From RGDT01 sp964630925 (GTDB lineage Bacteria; Planctomycetota; Planctomycetia; Gemmatales; Gemmataceae): a DNA stretch of 64,000 nt. Both the position numbers and the translations under genes were made by a program. Positions 8,011-16,621 of this stretch are shown piece by piece. The notes beneath the pieces were generated by a model, which had not been told where the DNA came from, ran no database searches, and saw only the letters and a program-made list of their open reading frames with translations. Numbering within the stretch: the first letter of the stretch is position 1; each line of letters opens with the position of its first letter. The stretch is from positions 1-64,000 of the forward strand of contig CAZVZK010000002.1 in the NCBI GenBank assembly GCA_964630925.1, written 5' to 3'.

Positions 8011-8595
8011 TCACTTCTCGTCGAGGAGGGCCTTGATCTTCTCCTCCAGCGCCTTGATGCCGGCGGCGTTGGAGCCGATCTTGACCATCTGCACGGTGCC
8101 CTTCTTGTCGATGAGGACGGCGGTCGGGATGCCGGTGATCTTGTAGGCGGCGAAGGCGTCCTTCGAGGTCTGGATGCGGTAGGGGAGCTTGTGGTGCTTG
8201 ACGAAGGCCTTGAGCATCGTCTGCTCCTGCTCCTCGTTGAGGGCGGGCTTGGCCGGGACGCGCTTGCCGTCCTTGAAGTCGTACTTGGCGTAGTATCGGG
8301 TGACGCCGACGATCTCGAGGCCCTTCTTCCCGTACTCCTCGTGGAGGCGTCGCAGCTCGGGGAAGACGGCGATGCACGGCCCGCACCAGACGGCCCAGAA
8401 GTCCACGAGGACGACCTTGCCCTTGAGGTCGGTCAGGGTGGCCTTGGGGGCGTTGATCGCGAAGTCCGTGGCGAAGGCGGGCGCCTCCTTGCCCTCGAAC
8501 GCGAGGACGGGGTACTTGGTCTTGTCGGCCTGGGCGTCGGCGCTGGGGCAGACGCCCAGGGCGCAGACCAGGGCGACGAGGAGGATGCGACGCAT
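8011..8595 (-). CDS. TlpA/ResA-like thiol-disulfide oxidoreductase
   Basis: A 194-aa exported thioredoxin-fold protein with signal peptide MRRILLVALVCALGVCPSAD and active site C71-G-P-C74 inside FWAVWCGPCIAVFPEL. The cis-Pro segment is GIPTAVLIDKKG. Family members reduce or exchange disulfides in the periplasm, for example during cytochrome c maturation. ATG at 8595 was chosen because it opens the signal peptide; the frame stays open to 9195 but that extension lies opposite the SDR gene. It forms a tandem pair with the cysteine-free paralogue at 7410-8006, sharing the YYxKxDFK(D/G)GK segment. Confidence 0.88.
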   Translation of the reverse strand: MRRILLVALVCALGVCPSADAQADKTKYPVLAFEGKEAPAFATDFAINAPKATLTDLKGKVVLVDFWAVWCGPCIAVFPELRRLHEEYGKKGLEIVGVTRYYAKYDFKDGKRVPAKPALNEEQEQTMLKAFVKHHKLPYRIQTSKDAFAAYKITGIPTAVLIDKKGTVQMVKIGSNAAGIKALEEKIKALLDEK

Positions 8596-8722
8596 GGACG
8601 GGGACCTCTGGTAATGCGGGCCCGGAAGGTGGGTTGTTCCCGAGTGTATCGCCTCTCGGGCGCTGCGTCCACCGCCCGCCGGCCTATAACATCCGCATCC
8701 CGATAATCTGTGAGGGCGAGAC

Positions 8723-9484
8723 ATGGCGGGCATCTTCGACCTGACGGGCCGCGTGGCCCTGATCACCGGCGGCAGCAAGGGGCTGGGCAAGGCGATGGCG
8801 CGCGGCCTCGCCGAGGCCGGCGCGGACATCGTCATCGCCAGCCGCACCGAGGCCGAGCTGGCGCCCGCGCTGGCCGAGATCCTGGACGGGACGGGACGCA
8901 AGGGGCGGTGGTTCGCCAGCGACCTGTCGAAGCGGGAGGAGGCCCCTCGCCTGGTGAAGTCGGCCCTCGACGCGATGGGGCGCATCGACATCCTCATCAA
9001 CAACGCGGGGACGAACAAGCCGGAGGCCATCGACGCCATCACGGACGAGACGTGGGACATGGTGCTGGAATTGAACCTGTCGTCGATCATGGCGTTGTGC
9101 CGGGCGGCCGTGCCCGACATGAAGAAGCGGAAATGGGGGCGGATCGTCCACATCTCGTCGGTGATGGGGTTCGTGTCGAAGGAGAAGCGGAACATCTACT
9201 CGGCGACGAAGTCCGCCGTGATGGGCCTGGCGCGGGCGAGCGCGCTGGACCTGGGGGCGTTCGGGATCACGGTGAACTGCATCGCGCCGGGGCCGTTCCT
9301 CACGGACCTGCCGATGTCGGTGCTGTCGGAGGCGGAGAAGAAGGCGTTCGCGGACCGGACCGCCCTGGGCCGCTGGGGCGAGCCGAAGGAGCTGGCCGGG
9401 CCGGCGCTGCTGTTGTGCAGCGACGCCGGCGGCTACATCACCGGGCAGACGCTCGTCGTCGATGGCGGCTACCTGGTACGCTGA
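8723..9484 (+). CDS. SDR-family NAD(P)-dependent oxidoreductase
   Basis: A 253-aa classical short-chain dehydrogenase/reductase. The Rossmann nucleotide motif TGGSKGLG is at residues 15-22, NNAG at about 92-95, the catalytic Ser in HISSVMG, and the Tyr/Lys pair in YSATK. The C-terminal ITGQTLVVDGGYLVR is typical of glucose-1-dehydrogenase and gluconate-5-dehydrogenase-like members, but the substrate is not determinable. GAGGG lies upstream of the ATG. It is divergent from the TlpA pair and followed 11 bases after its stop by a long inverted repeat. Confidence 0.9.
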   Translation: MAGIFDLTGRVALITGGSKGLGKAMARGLAEAGADIVIASRTEAELAPALAEILDGTGRKGRWFASDLSKREEAPRLVKSALDAMGRIDILINNAGTNKPEAIDAITDETWDMVLELNLSSIMALCRAAVPDMKKRKWGRIVHISSVMGFVSKEKRNIYSATKSAVMGLARASALDLGAFGITVNCIAPGPFLTDLPMSVLSEAEKKAFADRTALGRWGEPKELAGPALLLCSDAGGYITGQTLVVDGGYLVR

Positions 9485-9495
9485 AAGCAAGAAGG

Positions 9496-9639
9496 CATAC
9501 CACGAAACACACGGAAGACACGAAAAGGAAGACAAAGCCAGGCAAGTTGGCAGAAGAAGCCGGCTGCCTTGTCTTATTGTCTGATAACTGCTTTGATTTC
9601 TTGTCATCTTTTCGTGTCTTCCGTGTGTTTCGTGGTATG
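9496..9639. repeat. 144-bp inverted-repeat element (CACGAA type)
   Basis: Two perfect 32-base arms, 9496-9527 and 9608-9639, surround an 80-base, less GC-rich centre. The arms are built of CACGAA/CACGGAAGACACG words. The element begins 11 bases after the SDR stop codon, so it may act as its 3' hairpin. A similar architecture occurs at 61905-62034. Confidence 0.85.
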
Positions 9640-9751
9640 TTCTTTCTCTCATCCACTGCCGTGTAACCCGCGTCGGTCCGGCGGGTTGAAACAGGGGCCA
9701 CGCCCGCCGGGTAGCTCCGCCGGGTTTCGACCACACGATGAGGCCACTCCC

Positions 9752-11632
9752 ATGCGCTCGCTGTCCGCCATCGCCCTGACACTCTTCGCACTCTCGGCCG
9801 ACGCCGAGGCCCCCGGCGTGGACCGCCTCAACAAGAAGATCAACGACTTCTCCCTGCCGGCCGCCGCCGGCAAGGATTTCTCCCTCGCGTCTTTGAAGGA
9901 GAAGAAGGCCGTCGTCGCCGTCTTCCTCTCGTTCGACTGCCCCGTCAGCACGGCGTACAGCCCCACGCTGGCCAAGCTACATGAGAAGTACGCCGCCAAG
10001 GGGGTGGCCTTCATCGGCATCGCCAGCAGCGATGACCTGACGCCCGCCCAGCTCGCGAAGCAGGCCGAGGAGTACAAGCTGCCGTTCCCCGTCTACAAGG
10101 ACGAGGGGCAGAAGGTGGCCGACCTGTTCAAGGCGGCCGTCGCCCCCGAGGCGTTCGTCCTCGATCACAACCGTGTGATGAGGTACAGGGGCCGCATCGA
10201 CAACGCCTATCACGCCCGGCTGCGGAAGAACGCGCAGACGACGGAGCATGATTTGGACAACGCCGTCGCGGATCTCCTCGCCGGCAGGGCCGTCAAGGTG
10301 CCGGCGACGAAGGCCATCGGCTGCCCCATCCAGCGGGCCGACGGGACCAAGGCGGGGGGGAAGGTGACGTACTACCGCGACGTGCTGCCGATCCTCCAGG
10401 CGGCCTGCCAGCAGTGCCACCGCCCCGGCGAGGTCGGGCCGTTCTCGCTGATGACCTACCGGCAGGCGAAGAATTGGGCCGCCGACATCAAGGACTACAC
10501 GCGGTCGCGCAAGATGCCGCCGTTCAAGGCCGAGGAGGGCGGGCCGTTCCACAACGACCGGAAGTTGAGCGAGAGGGACATCAGGACGCTGGCCGCCTGG
10601 GCCGACGGCGGCGCGCCCGAGGGCGACCCGAAGGACGCGCCGAAGCCGCGCACGTTCACCGAGGGCTGGCAGCTCGGCAAGCCGGACCTCGTCCTCACGG
10701 TGCCGTCGGACGTGACCATCGGCGCCAGCGGCGCGGACGCCTTCCGCTGCTTCGTCCTGCCCACGGGCTTGACCGAGGAGAAGCACGTCACCGCCATCGA
10801 GATCCGCCCCGGCAACAACCGCATCGTCCACCACTCGCTGAATTTCTTCGACACCACCGGCAAGGCGCGTGAATTGGAGAAGAAGGAGCGCGAGCGCAAG
10901 AAGAAGCCCGGCGAGCAGGACTCCGGCCCGGGGTACGCCGTCTCGATGGGCATCGGCTTCACGGCGGAGCCAGGCAAGATCGGCGGCCTCGGCGGCTGGG
11001 CGCCCGGCCAGATGCCGCGCTACCTCCCCGAGGGCTACGGCTACCCGCTGCCCAAGGGGTCGGATGTCGTCCTCCAGCTGCACTACCACCGCAACGGGCG
11101 CGTCGAGAAGGACCGCACCTCCATCGGCCTCTACTTCGCCAAGAAGGAGGGCATCAAGCCGTACAAGGCGGTCGTCCTGCGTGGCAACTTCCTCCTGCTG
11201 CCGCCGGGGAAGTCCGACATCAAGATCGACGGCGGGGTGAAGCTGTTGGAGGACGTGGAGGTGCATTCGGTGATGCCGCACATGCACATGCTGGGGCGGA
11301 AGATCAAGGTGACGATGACGCCGCCGGGCGGGGAGCCGGAGGTGCTGGTGGGGATCAACGACTGGGATTACAACTGGCAGGAGACGTACTTCCTGAAGGA
11401 GCCCCGGAAGGCGAAGAAGGGGACGATCTTCCGGGTGGAGGCGGTGTACGACAACAGCGCCGGCAACCCGAACAACCCGTTCAACCCGCCGCAGCGCGTG
11501 TGGTTCGGCGAGCAGACGGACATGGAGATGTGCTTCGCCTTCCTCGGGGTGACGAGCGACGCCACGCCGCGGCGCGTGCAGTGGGAGACGCTGCCCATCA
11601 CCGTGCCGAAGAAGAGCGGCGACAGGCGTTGA
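9752..11632 (+). CDS. Redoxin / c-type haem / copper monooxygenase-like composite protein
   Basis: A 626-aa exported protein with three domains. After a short signal, residues about 30-190 form an AhpC/TSA-type redoxin with a single peroxidatic-type cysteine, C63 in SFDCPVS. A haem-binding C219-QQ-C222-H223 motif then opens a cytochrome c-like segment (PGEVGPFSLMTYRQAK). The C-terminal half (about 310-620) resembles the copper type II ascorbate-dependent monooxygenase (PHM) fold, with NNRIVHHSLNFF, LQLHYH and PHMHMLGRKIK as likely copper ligands. Such proteins are common in planctomycetes, and their reaction is unknown. ATG at 9752 was chosen as the start of the signal; an upstream extension would run into the inverted repeat. 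Confidence 0.85.
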   Translation: MRSLSAIALTLFALSADAEAPGVDRLNKKINDFSLPAAAGKDFSLASLKEKKAVVAVFLSFDCPVSTAYSPTLAKLHEKYAAKGVAFIGIASSDDLTPAQLAKQAEEYKLPFPVYKDEGQKVADLFKAAVAPEAFVLDHNRVMRYRGRIDNAYHARLRKNAQTTEHDLDNAVADLLAGRAVKVPATKAIGCPIQRADGTKAGGKVTYYRDVLPILQAACQQCHRPGEVGPFSLMTYRQAKNWAADIKDYTRSRKMPPFKAEEGGPFHNDRKLSERDIRTLAAWADGGAPEGDPKDAPKPRTFTEGWQLGKPDLVLTVPSDVTIGASGADAFRCFVLPTGLTEEKHVTAIEIRPGNNRIVHHSLNFFDTTGKARELEKKERERKKKPGEQDSGPGYAVSMGIGFTAEPGKIGGLGGWAPGQMPRYLPEGYGYPLPKGSDVVLQLHYHRNGRVEKDRTSIGLYFAKKEGIKPYKAVVLRGNFLLLPPGKSDIKIDGGVKLLEDVEVHSVMPHMHMLGRKIKVTMTPPGGEPEVLVGINDWDYNWQETYFLKEPRKAKKGTIFRVEAVYDNSAGNPNNPFNPPQRVWFGEQTDMEMCFAFLGVTSDATPRRVQWETLPITVPKKSGDRR

Positions 11633-11651
11633 CCTGGTCTGGTACGATGGT

Positions 11652-11678
11652 CGGGGCGGCGCTGCTCGCGCCGCCCCG
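11652..11678 (+). terminator. GC-rich hairpin after the redoxin-haem gene
   Basis: CGGGGCGGCG and CGCCGCCCCG form a 10-bp stem with a 7-base loop, 19 bases after the stop at 11632 and before the ATG at 11704. There is no T-tract, so terminator function is only suggested by position. Confidence 0.4.
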
Positions 11679-11703
11679 TGCTGCCCGTTCGGAGCCGACA
11701 ACG

Positions 11704-12552
11704 ATGAGAACGCGACTTGCGATACTGGCCCTGGCGGTGCTGGCGCTCCCGGCGCAGCCCCAGGGCAAGGACGAGAAGAAGGAGGGCCAGACCTTCCAGG
11801 TGCCCTACAAGACCACCATCCCGAAACACATCGTCGTGCGGGTGAAGATCAACGGCAAGGGGCCGTTCAACTTCATCCTCGACACCGGCGCCCCGGCCAT
11901 GTTCATCGCCGAGAAGGTCGGCAAGCGGTGCGGCCTGGAGAACGGCAAGGACGGCTGGGCCGTCATGGACAGGTTGGAGTTCGAGGGCGGCGCGGTGCTG
12001 CTCAAGGCCCCCGCCCGCGTCGAGACGCCCTTCCAGCTCGAGGGCATGAACGGGATGGGCATGGCCGGCATGGAGCTGCACGGGATGATCGGCTACAGCA
12101 TCCTCGCCGCCTTCCGCATGGAGATCGACTTCACGAAGGACAAGATGACCTGGACGCGCGTCGGCGACACCATCGCCCTGCCGAGGCGCGGCGCGGGCAA
12201 GGGCGGCGCGCCCGGCGGCCTGGAGATGATGGGCACCATCATGAAGTCGCTCGGCGCCTTCATGGGCCGCAAGGCCGCACCCGAGGTCGTCCTGCGTGGC
12301 TACCACGGGCTGGCGATGGAGGACGGGGACGAGTTCCCCAAGGTGTCCGGCGTCACGGAGGGCGGGCCGGCGGCCAAGGCCGGCGTGCGGGTGGGCGACG
12401 TGGTGACGAAGGTCGGCGGGCGGACGGTGTCCAGCGTCGGGGACGTGCTGCGTTTCGCGGGACGCCACGCGCCCGGCGACAAGGTGTCCCTCACCGTCAA
12501 GCGTGGGGATGAGACGAAAGAGATCACGTTCACCGCCGGGGAGGGCATCTGA
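11704..12552 (+). CDS. Retropepsin-like aspartic protease with PDZ domain
   Basis: A 282-aa exported protein. A signal peptide (MRTRLAILALAVLALPAQ) is followed by a retropepsin-like domain with the catalytic DTG in FNFILDTGAPAMFI (about residue 60) and a second conserved segment IGYSILAAFRMEIDF. A PDZ domain at about 195-280 has GGPAAKAGVRVGDVVTKVGG and ends in VTVKRGDETKEI-like strands. Family members are periplasmic or secreted single-DTG proteases that dimerise; targets are unknown. It is followed two bases after its stop by a paralogue of the same architecture. Confidence 0.85.
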   Translation: MRTRLAILALAVLALPAQPQGKDEKKEGQTFQVPYKTTIPKHIVVRVKINGKGPFNFILDTGAPAMFIAEKVGKRCGLENGKDGWAVMDRLEFEGGAVLLKAPARVETPFQLEGMNGMGMAGMELHGMIGYSILAAFRMEIDFTKDKMTWTRVGDTIALPRRGAGKGGAPGGLEMMGTIMKSLGAFMGRKAAPEVVLRGYHGLAMEDGDEFPKVSGVTEGGPAAKAGVRVGDVVTKVGGRTVSSVGDVLRFAGRHAPGDKVSLTVKRGDETKEITFTAGEGI

Positions 12553-12554
12553 CC

Positions 12555-13373
12555 ATGACACGCACCACCCTCGTGGCCCTGCTGCTGGTTTCTTCCGCCC
12601 TGGCCGCGGACGACAAGAAGGACGCGCCGAAGCCGGGCGTCGTGCCATTCGAGATGCTGAAGTCGGGGCACATGGCGGTCCAGGTCAAGGTGAACGGCAA
12701 GGGGCCGTACAAGCTGATCTTCGACACCGGGGCGCCGGTCTCGCTGGTCAACAACAAGCTGGCCAAGGAGACGGGGCTGCTGAAGGGCAAGACGCCGCCG
12801 CTGTTCACGCTGTTCGGTTCGATGGGCGACGTGAAGATCAAGACGATGGACGTGGGCGGGCAGTCCGCCGACGACGTGCAGGCCATCGTGATGGATCACC
12901 CTACGGTCGAGATGCTCGCGACCCACCTGAAGGAGCCGATCTACGGGATCGTCGGGTTCCAGTTCTTCGCGCGGTTCAAGGTGACCATCGACTACAAGGC
13001 GAAGACGATGGTGCTGGCGCCGTCGGGCTACAAGCCGCCCGACATCATGAAGGCCATGATGGGCGCGATGATGGCCAGCACGACGGTGAAGACGCTGGCG
13101 CCGTCGGCGCAGTGGGGGCTGGTGGCGGCCAAGGACGCCGGCGACAAGGACGACGGCGTGGACGTCACGTCGGTGCTGCCGGGCGGGCCGGCGGACAAGG
13201 CCGGCGTGAAGCGCGGCGACCGCCTGCTGACGCTCGACGGGCGCTGGACCGACACGCTGCCCGACCTGTACGAGGCCGCGGACGCGGTCAAGCCCGGGAC
13301 GGCGGCCGTCGTCAAGGTGAAGCGTGGCGACAAGGAGGTCGAGCTGAAGGTCACCCCGGCGAAGGGATTCTGA
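12555..13373 (+). CDS. Retropepsin-like aspartic protease with PDZ domain (paralogue)
   Basis: A 272-aa paralogue of the preceding gene, starting two bases after its stop. A signal peptide (MTRTTLVALLLVSSALAAD) precedes the shared VKVNGKGPYKLIFDTGAP active-site region, the IVGFQFFARFKVTIDY strand, and a C-terminal PDZ with GGPADKAGVKRGDRLLTLDG. It differs from its neighbour in the middle region (PPDIMKAMMGAMM). A tandem duplication with divergence is the simplest reading. Its 3' end overlaps the convergent glycosyltransferase gene by 23 bases. Confidence 0.85.
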   Translation: MTRTTLVALLLVSSALAADDKKDAPKPGVVPFEMLKSGHMAVQVKVNGKGPYKLIFDTGAPVSLVNNKLAKETGLLKGKTPPLFTLFGSMGDVKIKTMDVGGQSADDVQAIVMDHPTVEMLATHLKEPIYGIVGFQFFARFKVTIDYKAKTMVLAPSGYKPPDIMKAMMGAMMASTTVKTLAPSAQWGLVAAKDAGDKDDGVDVTSVLPGGPADKAGVKRGDRLLTLDGRWTDTLPDLYEAADAVKPGTAAVVKVKRGDKEVELKVTPAKGF

Positions 13374-14967
13374 TCGGCCCGGTGCAGCGGTACAGCAGCA
13401 CGCGGCACGGTGGCCCGTGCCGCCGGGTCAGGGGGAGTCGGCCCGCGTAGTACCCCGCCCCGAGGCGGAGGGCGGGGTCGGGGTAGGGCATCGCCTCGAC
13501 GAGGTCCACGCCCGACTCCGGCAGCCATTTCGAGGGCAGCGTGCTCAGCTCGTGTTCGACGAGGAGGAGCACGTCGCCGGGGCGCGGGAGGGGGCGGTTG
13601 ACGTTGAAGGGTCGGGCGCCCTCCTTCTCGGCGTAGAGCTGGAAGGTGAACCAGGACAGCGCCCAGACGCGGCCCGGCCCGGCCAGCTCCTCCGCCCGCC
13701 GGTAGCCGCGGCGGGCCGCGTCGCGGAGGGCGGCGGCGTCGGCCCAGTCCACGGCGAAGTAGCACAGCCCCAGGGCCGCCGTCGCCCCCAGGGCCAGCCG
13801 GTACGCCGTCGGCGATGGCCAGGCGGTGCCGCGCGACGCCAGACGCCCCGCGACGAGGGCCAGCACCACGCACAGCCCGACGTAGCGGCGGGCGGCGGGG
13901 AACGGCGACAGCGCCAGCGACGCGCCCAGCTCCGCCGCGAGCCAGAAGACGAGGAAGGCGTCGAGGCCCCAGGTGTCCTTGTCGGCGTGGCGGAGCAGCG
14001 ACCACGACGCGGCGAGGCCGGCGGCGCAGACGAGGAGGCCGGCGGCCCCGAAGGCGACGTGCCCCGGCCCGAAGCCCGGCCCCCAGGACGGGAGCAGGGC
14101 GGAGGCGGCGGCCCCGGCGGTGAGTGCCAGCGTCAGGGCGGCGAGACGCGGCCGGCCCAGCCCGAGGAGGACGGCGGAAGCGAGCCCGCCGGCGAGGCCG
14201 CCGAGCTGGGAGACGGTCGGCAGGATCAGGCGGGCCATGCGCAGCAGGGGGGAGCCGGAGCGTACCCCGGCGGCGGTGAGGAAGTGGCTCTGCCCGGCGA
14301 ACGCCCACAGGGCCAGCTCCCAGGCGACGAACAGGCCCGCGGCGAGGGCGGCGGCGCAGGCGGCCAATCGCCAGCGGCCGTGGACGAGGGCGGCGGCCGC
14401 GAGCAGGGGCACGCACACGAAGGCGGTGTACTTGGTCTGCATGGCCAGGCCGGCCACGACGCCCGAGAGGAGCGCCAGGCCACACGAGCGGGTCTCGCCG
14501 GCGCGCAACTGGAGGACGGCCGCGGCGAGGACGAGCGAGATGGCCGGGACGTCGAGCATGCAGTTCATGCCGGGCAGCGCGGCGGGCGAGAGGAGCGCGG
14601 CGGCGGCCAGCAGGAGCGGGAAGGGGCAGCCGGCCCGCCGCGCCAGCGCGTGGAATGACAGCGCGAAGAGGGAGACGAACGGGAGGAGCCACGCCCGCAG
14701 CCAGACGGGGTCGTCGCCGCCGAGGCGCACCGCGACGGCCAGCCAGTACGGCAGGACCGGCGGGACGAGGACGAGGTTGGCATCCGCCGCGCCGGGCGGG
14801 TTGGTGTACTCGAAGGCGTAGGGGGCGAGGGGGTGGCGTGCGAACTCGGAGGCGTACGCGAGGTAGGCGTGGTCGTCCGCCTGACAGGGCTTGAAGGCGT
14901 TGACGGCGGTGACGGCCGCCGCGAGCGCCACCAGGGCGGCCCACGGCGTGGACGATGGACGCGGCAT
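13351..14967 (-). CDS. GT39-like polytopic membrane glycosyltransferase
   Basis: A 538-aa membrane protein with about ten or more hydrophobic segments. An early luminal loop with DDHAYLAYASEFARHPL and a later NPPG resembles the PMT/ArnT superfamily, and the acidic DDHAY fits the first-loop acidic site. A soluble C-terminal part (about residues 430-538) includes RVWALSWFTFQLYAEKEG and ends in RYRCTGP-like sequence. ATG at 14967 was chosen because the hydrophobic N-terminus begins there. It is the last gene of the minus-strand block that starts at recO, and overlaps the convergent PDZ-protease gene by 23 bases. Substrate unknown. Confidence 0.75.
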   Translation of the reverse strand: MPRPSSTPWAALVALAAAVTAVNAFKPCQADDHAYLAYASEFARHPLAPYAFEYTNPPGAADANLVLVPPVLPYWLAVAVRLGGDDPVWLRAWLLPFVSLFALSFHALARRAGCPFPLLLAAAALLSPAALPGMNCMLDVPAISLVLAAAVLQLRAGETRSCGLALLSGVVAGLAMQTKYTAFVCVPLLAAAALVHGRWRLAACAAALAAGLFVAWELALWAFAGQSHFLTAAGVRSGSPLLRMARLILPTVSQLGGLAGGLASAVLLGLGRPRLAALTLALTAGAAASALLPSWGPGFGPGHVAFGAAGLLVCAAGLAASWSLLRHADKDTWGLDAFLVFWLAAELGASLALSPFPAARRYVGLCVVLALVAGRLASRGTAWPSPTAYRLALGATAALGLCYFAVDWADAAALRDAARRGYRRAEELAGPGRVWALSWFTFQLYAEKEGARPFNVNRPLPRPGDVLLLVEHELSTLPSKWLPESGVDLVEAMPYPDPALRLGAGYYAGRLPLTRRHGPPCRVLLYRCTGPIRIPSPG

Positions 14968-15037
14968 CGCGTGGCCTCCGAATGGGAGGGCACGCTTTAG
15001 CAAGAGGTGTTACCGTTGGCAAGAGCAACCGGGGCAC

Positions 15038-16606
15038 TCACCGCTTACGGCCGAGGTCCTCGGACATGCGTTCGAGGGCCTCGCGGGCGTGGTGGGCCAC
15101 GTCGCCGTCCTCGGCGTCGGCGACGCGGTCGAGGTCCGGCCACAGGAGCGTCAGGCCCTCGCTGGCGACCACCTGGATGGCCTCGTACACGCGTTGCGGG
15201 TCCTCGTGGGTCAGCGACTGGCGGAACGCGGACAGGGCCTCGCGCTCGCCCAGCCGCGCCAGCGCGGCCCGGGCCGCCTGGCGGACCTCCGGGTTGGGGT
15301 CGCGCCGGGCCTGCTGGAGCGTCAGACGCACGTCGTTCAGTTGGACCGGCTCCCACCAGCCCAGGCTCGACACCGCCGCCGCCCGGTACGTCGGGTCCCA
15401 GTCGCGCGCCGCCAGCAGCAGGAGCGCCTCGGCCTGCGGGCCGGGGTGGCCACGCAGCGCCCGCAGGATCGCCCGGTACGGCACGTCGCTCGGCAGCGAG
15501 GGCCGGCCCGGCGGCAGGGCGTGCGGCCTGCTCTGCGCCCGCCGCACCATCGGCACCTTCTTGAGCGCCAGGTCACGGAGGGCCGGGCCGACGCGGGCGT
15601 CCGTGGACCACGCCAGCACCTCCACGGCGAGGTCGAGGTGGGGGAAACGCGGCTGTGTCAGCAGGGGCAGGAGGGCGTCGGCCGCCTCGGCCCGCAGCTC
15701 GCCCAGGGCCAGCAGCGCCTCGCGCTGCTCGGCGGCGGGCAGCGTCGGCAGCGCCTTCGACAGCTCGGCGGGGGCGTCCACGAGGTATTCGACGAGGGTC
15801 GGCTCGAGGGCGGCGAGGCGCGAGACCTGCCAGTCGAAGGTCTCCATCTCGGCGGGCTCTCCGGCCAGGGTGCGCGACAGGTTGTCGGATCGGCGCAGCA
15901 GCCGCAGGGACTCGCGGAAGATGCGGACGGCGAGGGGGTCCACGGCCTCGCCCTGGCTGTCCCAAAGGGCCTCGACCAGCTCGCCGACGCGGCCCTCGGA
16001 CACCACGCTGGCCGGCACGCCGTAGCGGATGCCCTCCATCGCCCGCAGCAGCACGCGGAGGGCCGAGCGGCCGAGGGCCGTCTCGGCCTGGCGGACGTAG
16101 CCGGCGAAGCCGAGGAAGCACACCGTCTCGGCGGCGAAGAAGTGGCCGAGGGGCAGGTCGCCGGCCTGCTCCGCCGTGCGGAGGAGGTGGGGGAGGCTCT
16201 GGGAGCGGTTGAGGGCGCGCAGGCCGTTGGCCAGGTCGATCCAGTACCACGCCTGCTCGATGGCGTCGTCGGTGAGGCGGCGCTGGAGCTGGCGTTCGAG
16301 GATGCGGCCGGCGTCCTCGGTGCCCAGCTCGGCGAGGGCGCGGACGTGGACGACGTAGTGGATGCCGGCGCGCATGCTGCGTTCGACGGCGTCGACCTCG
16401 CCTCGTTCGAGGAGGGCGCGGAAGCGGGCCTTGGCGGCCTCGACCGCCGTCTCGTTGAGCTGGCCGCCCTGGAACAATTCGATGTGCTGGCGGGTGATGG
16501 GGGACAATTCATCGCGGGCGGCCTGCTGGCGGTGCCGCCGCGCGAGCAGGACGAGCGCCGGCAGGACGACCAGCAGCAGCACGCACAGGAAGAGGACTGC
16601 CGTCAT
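15038..16606 (-). CDS. Membrane-anchored HEAT-repeat protein
   Basis: A 522-aa protein with an N-terminal transmembrane segment (residues 3-22, VLFLCVLLLVVLPALVLLA), a basic patch, and an alpha-helical body. HEAT/PBS-lyase-type repeats are clearest in the C-terminal third: TYRAAAVSSLGWWEP, NPEVRQAARAALARLGE and DVAHHAREALERM. Such proteins are scaffolds; no catalytic motif is visible. It starts 15 bases after the proA stop, so it is probably co-transcribed with it. Function unknown. Confidence 0.75.
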   Translation of the reverse strand: MTAVLFLCVLLLVVLPALVLLARRHRQQAARDELSPITRQHIELFQGGQLNETAVEAAKARFRALLERGEVDAVERSMRAGIHYVVHVRALAELGTEDAGRILERQLQRRLTDDAIEQAWYWIDLANGLRALNRSQSLPHLLRTAEQAGDLPLGHFFAAETVCFLGFAGYVRQAETALGRSALRVLLRAMEGIRYGVPASVVSEGRVGELVEALWDSQGEAVDPLAVRIFRESLRLLRRSDNLSRTLAGEPAEMETFDWQVSRLAALEPTLVEYLVDAPAELSKALPTLPAAEQREALLALGELRAEAADALLPLLTQPRFPHLDLAVEVLAWSTDARVGPALRDLALKKVPMVRRAQSRPHALPPGRPSLPSDVPYRAILRALRGHPGPQAEALLLLAARDWDPTYRAAAVSSLGWWEPVQLNDVRLTLQQARRDPNPEVRQAARAALARLGEREALSAFRQSLTHEDPQRVYEAIQVVASEGLTLLWPDLDRVADAEDGDVAHHAREALERMSEDLGRKR

Positions 16607-16621
16607 GGGGCCTCGCCTCGG

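Noticed and set aside
8596..9195. N-terminal extension of the CGPC thioredoxin to 9195
   Set aside because: The ATG at 8595 opens a good signal peptide; the extension lies antisense to the SDR gene.
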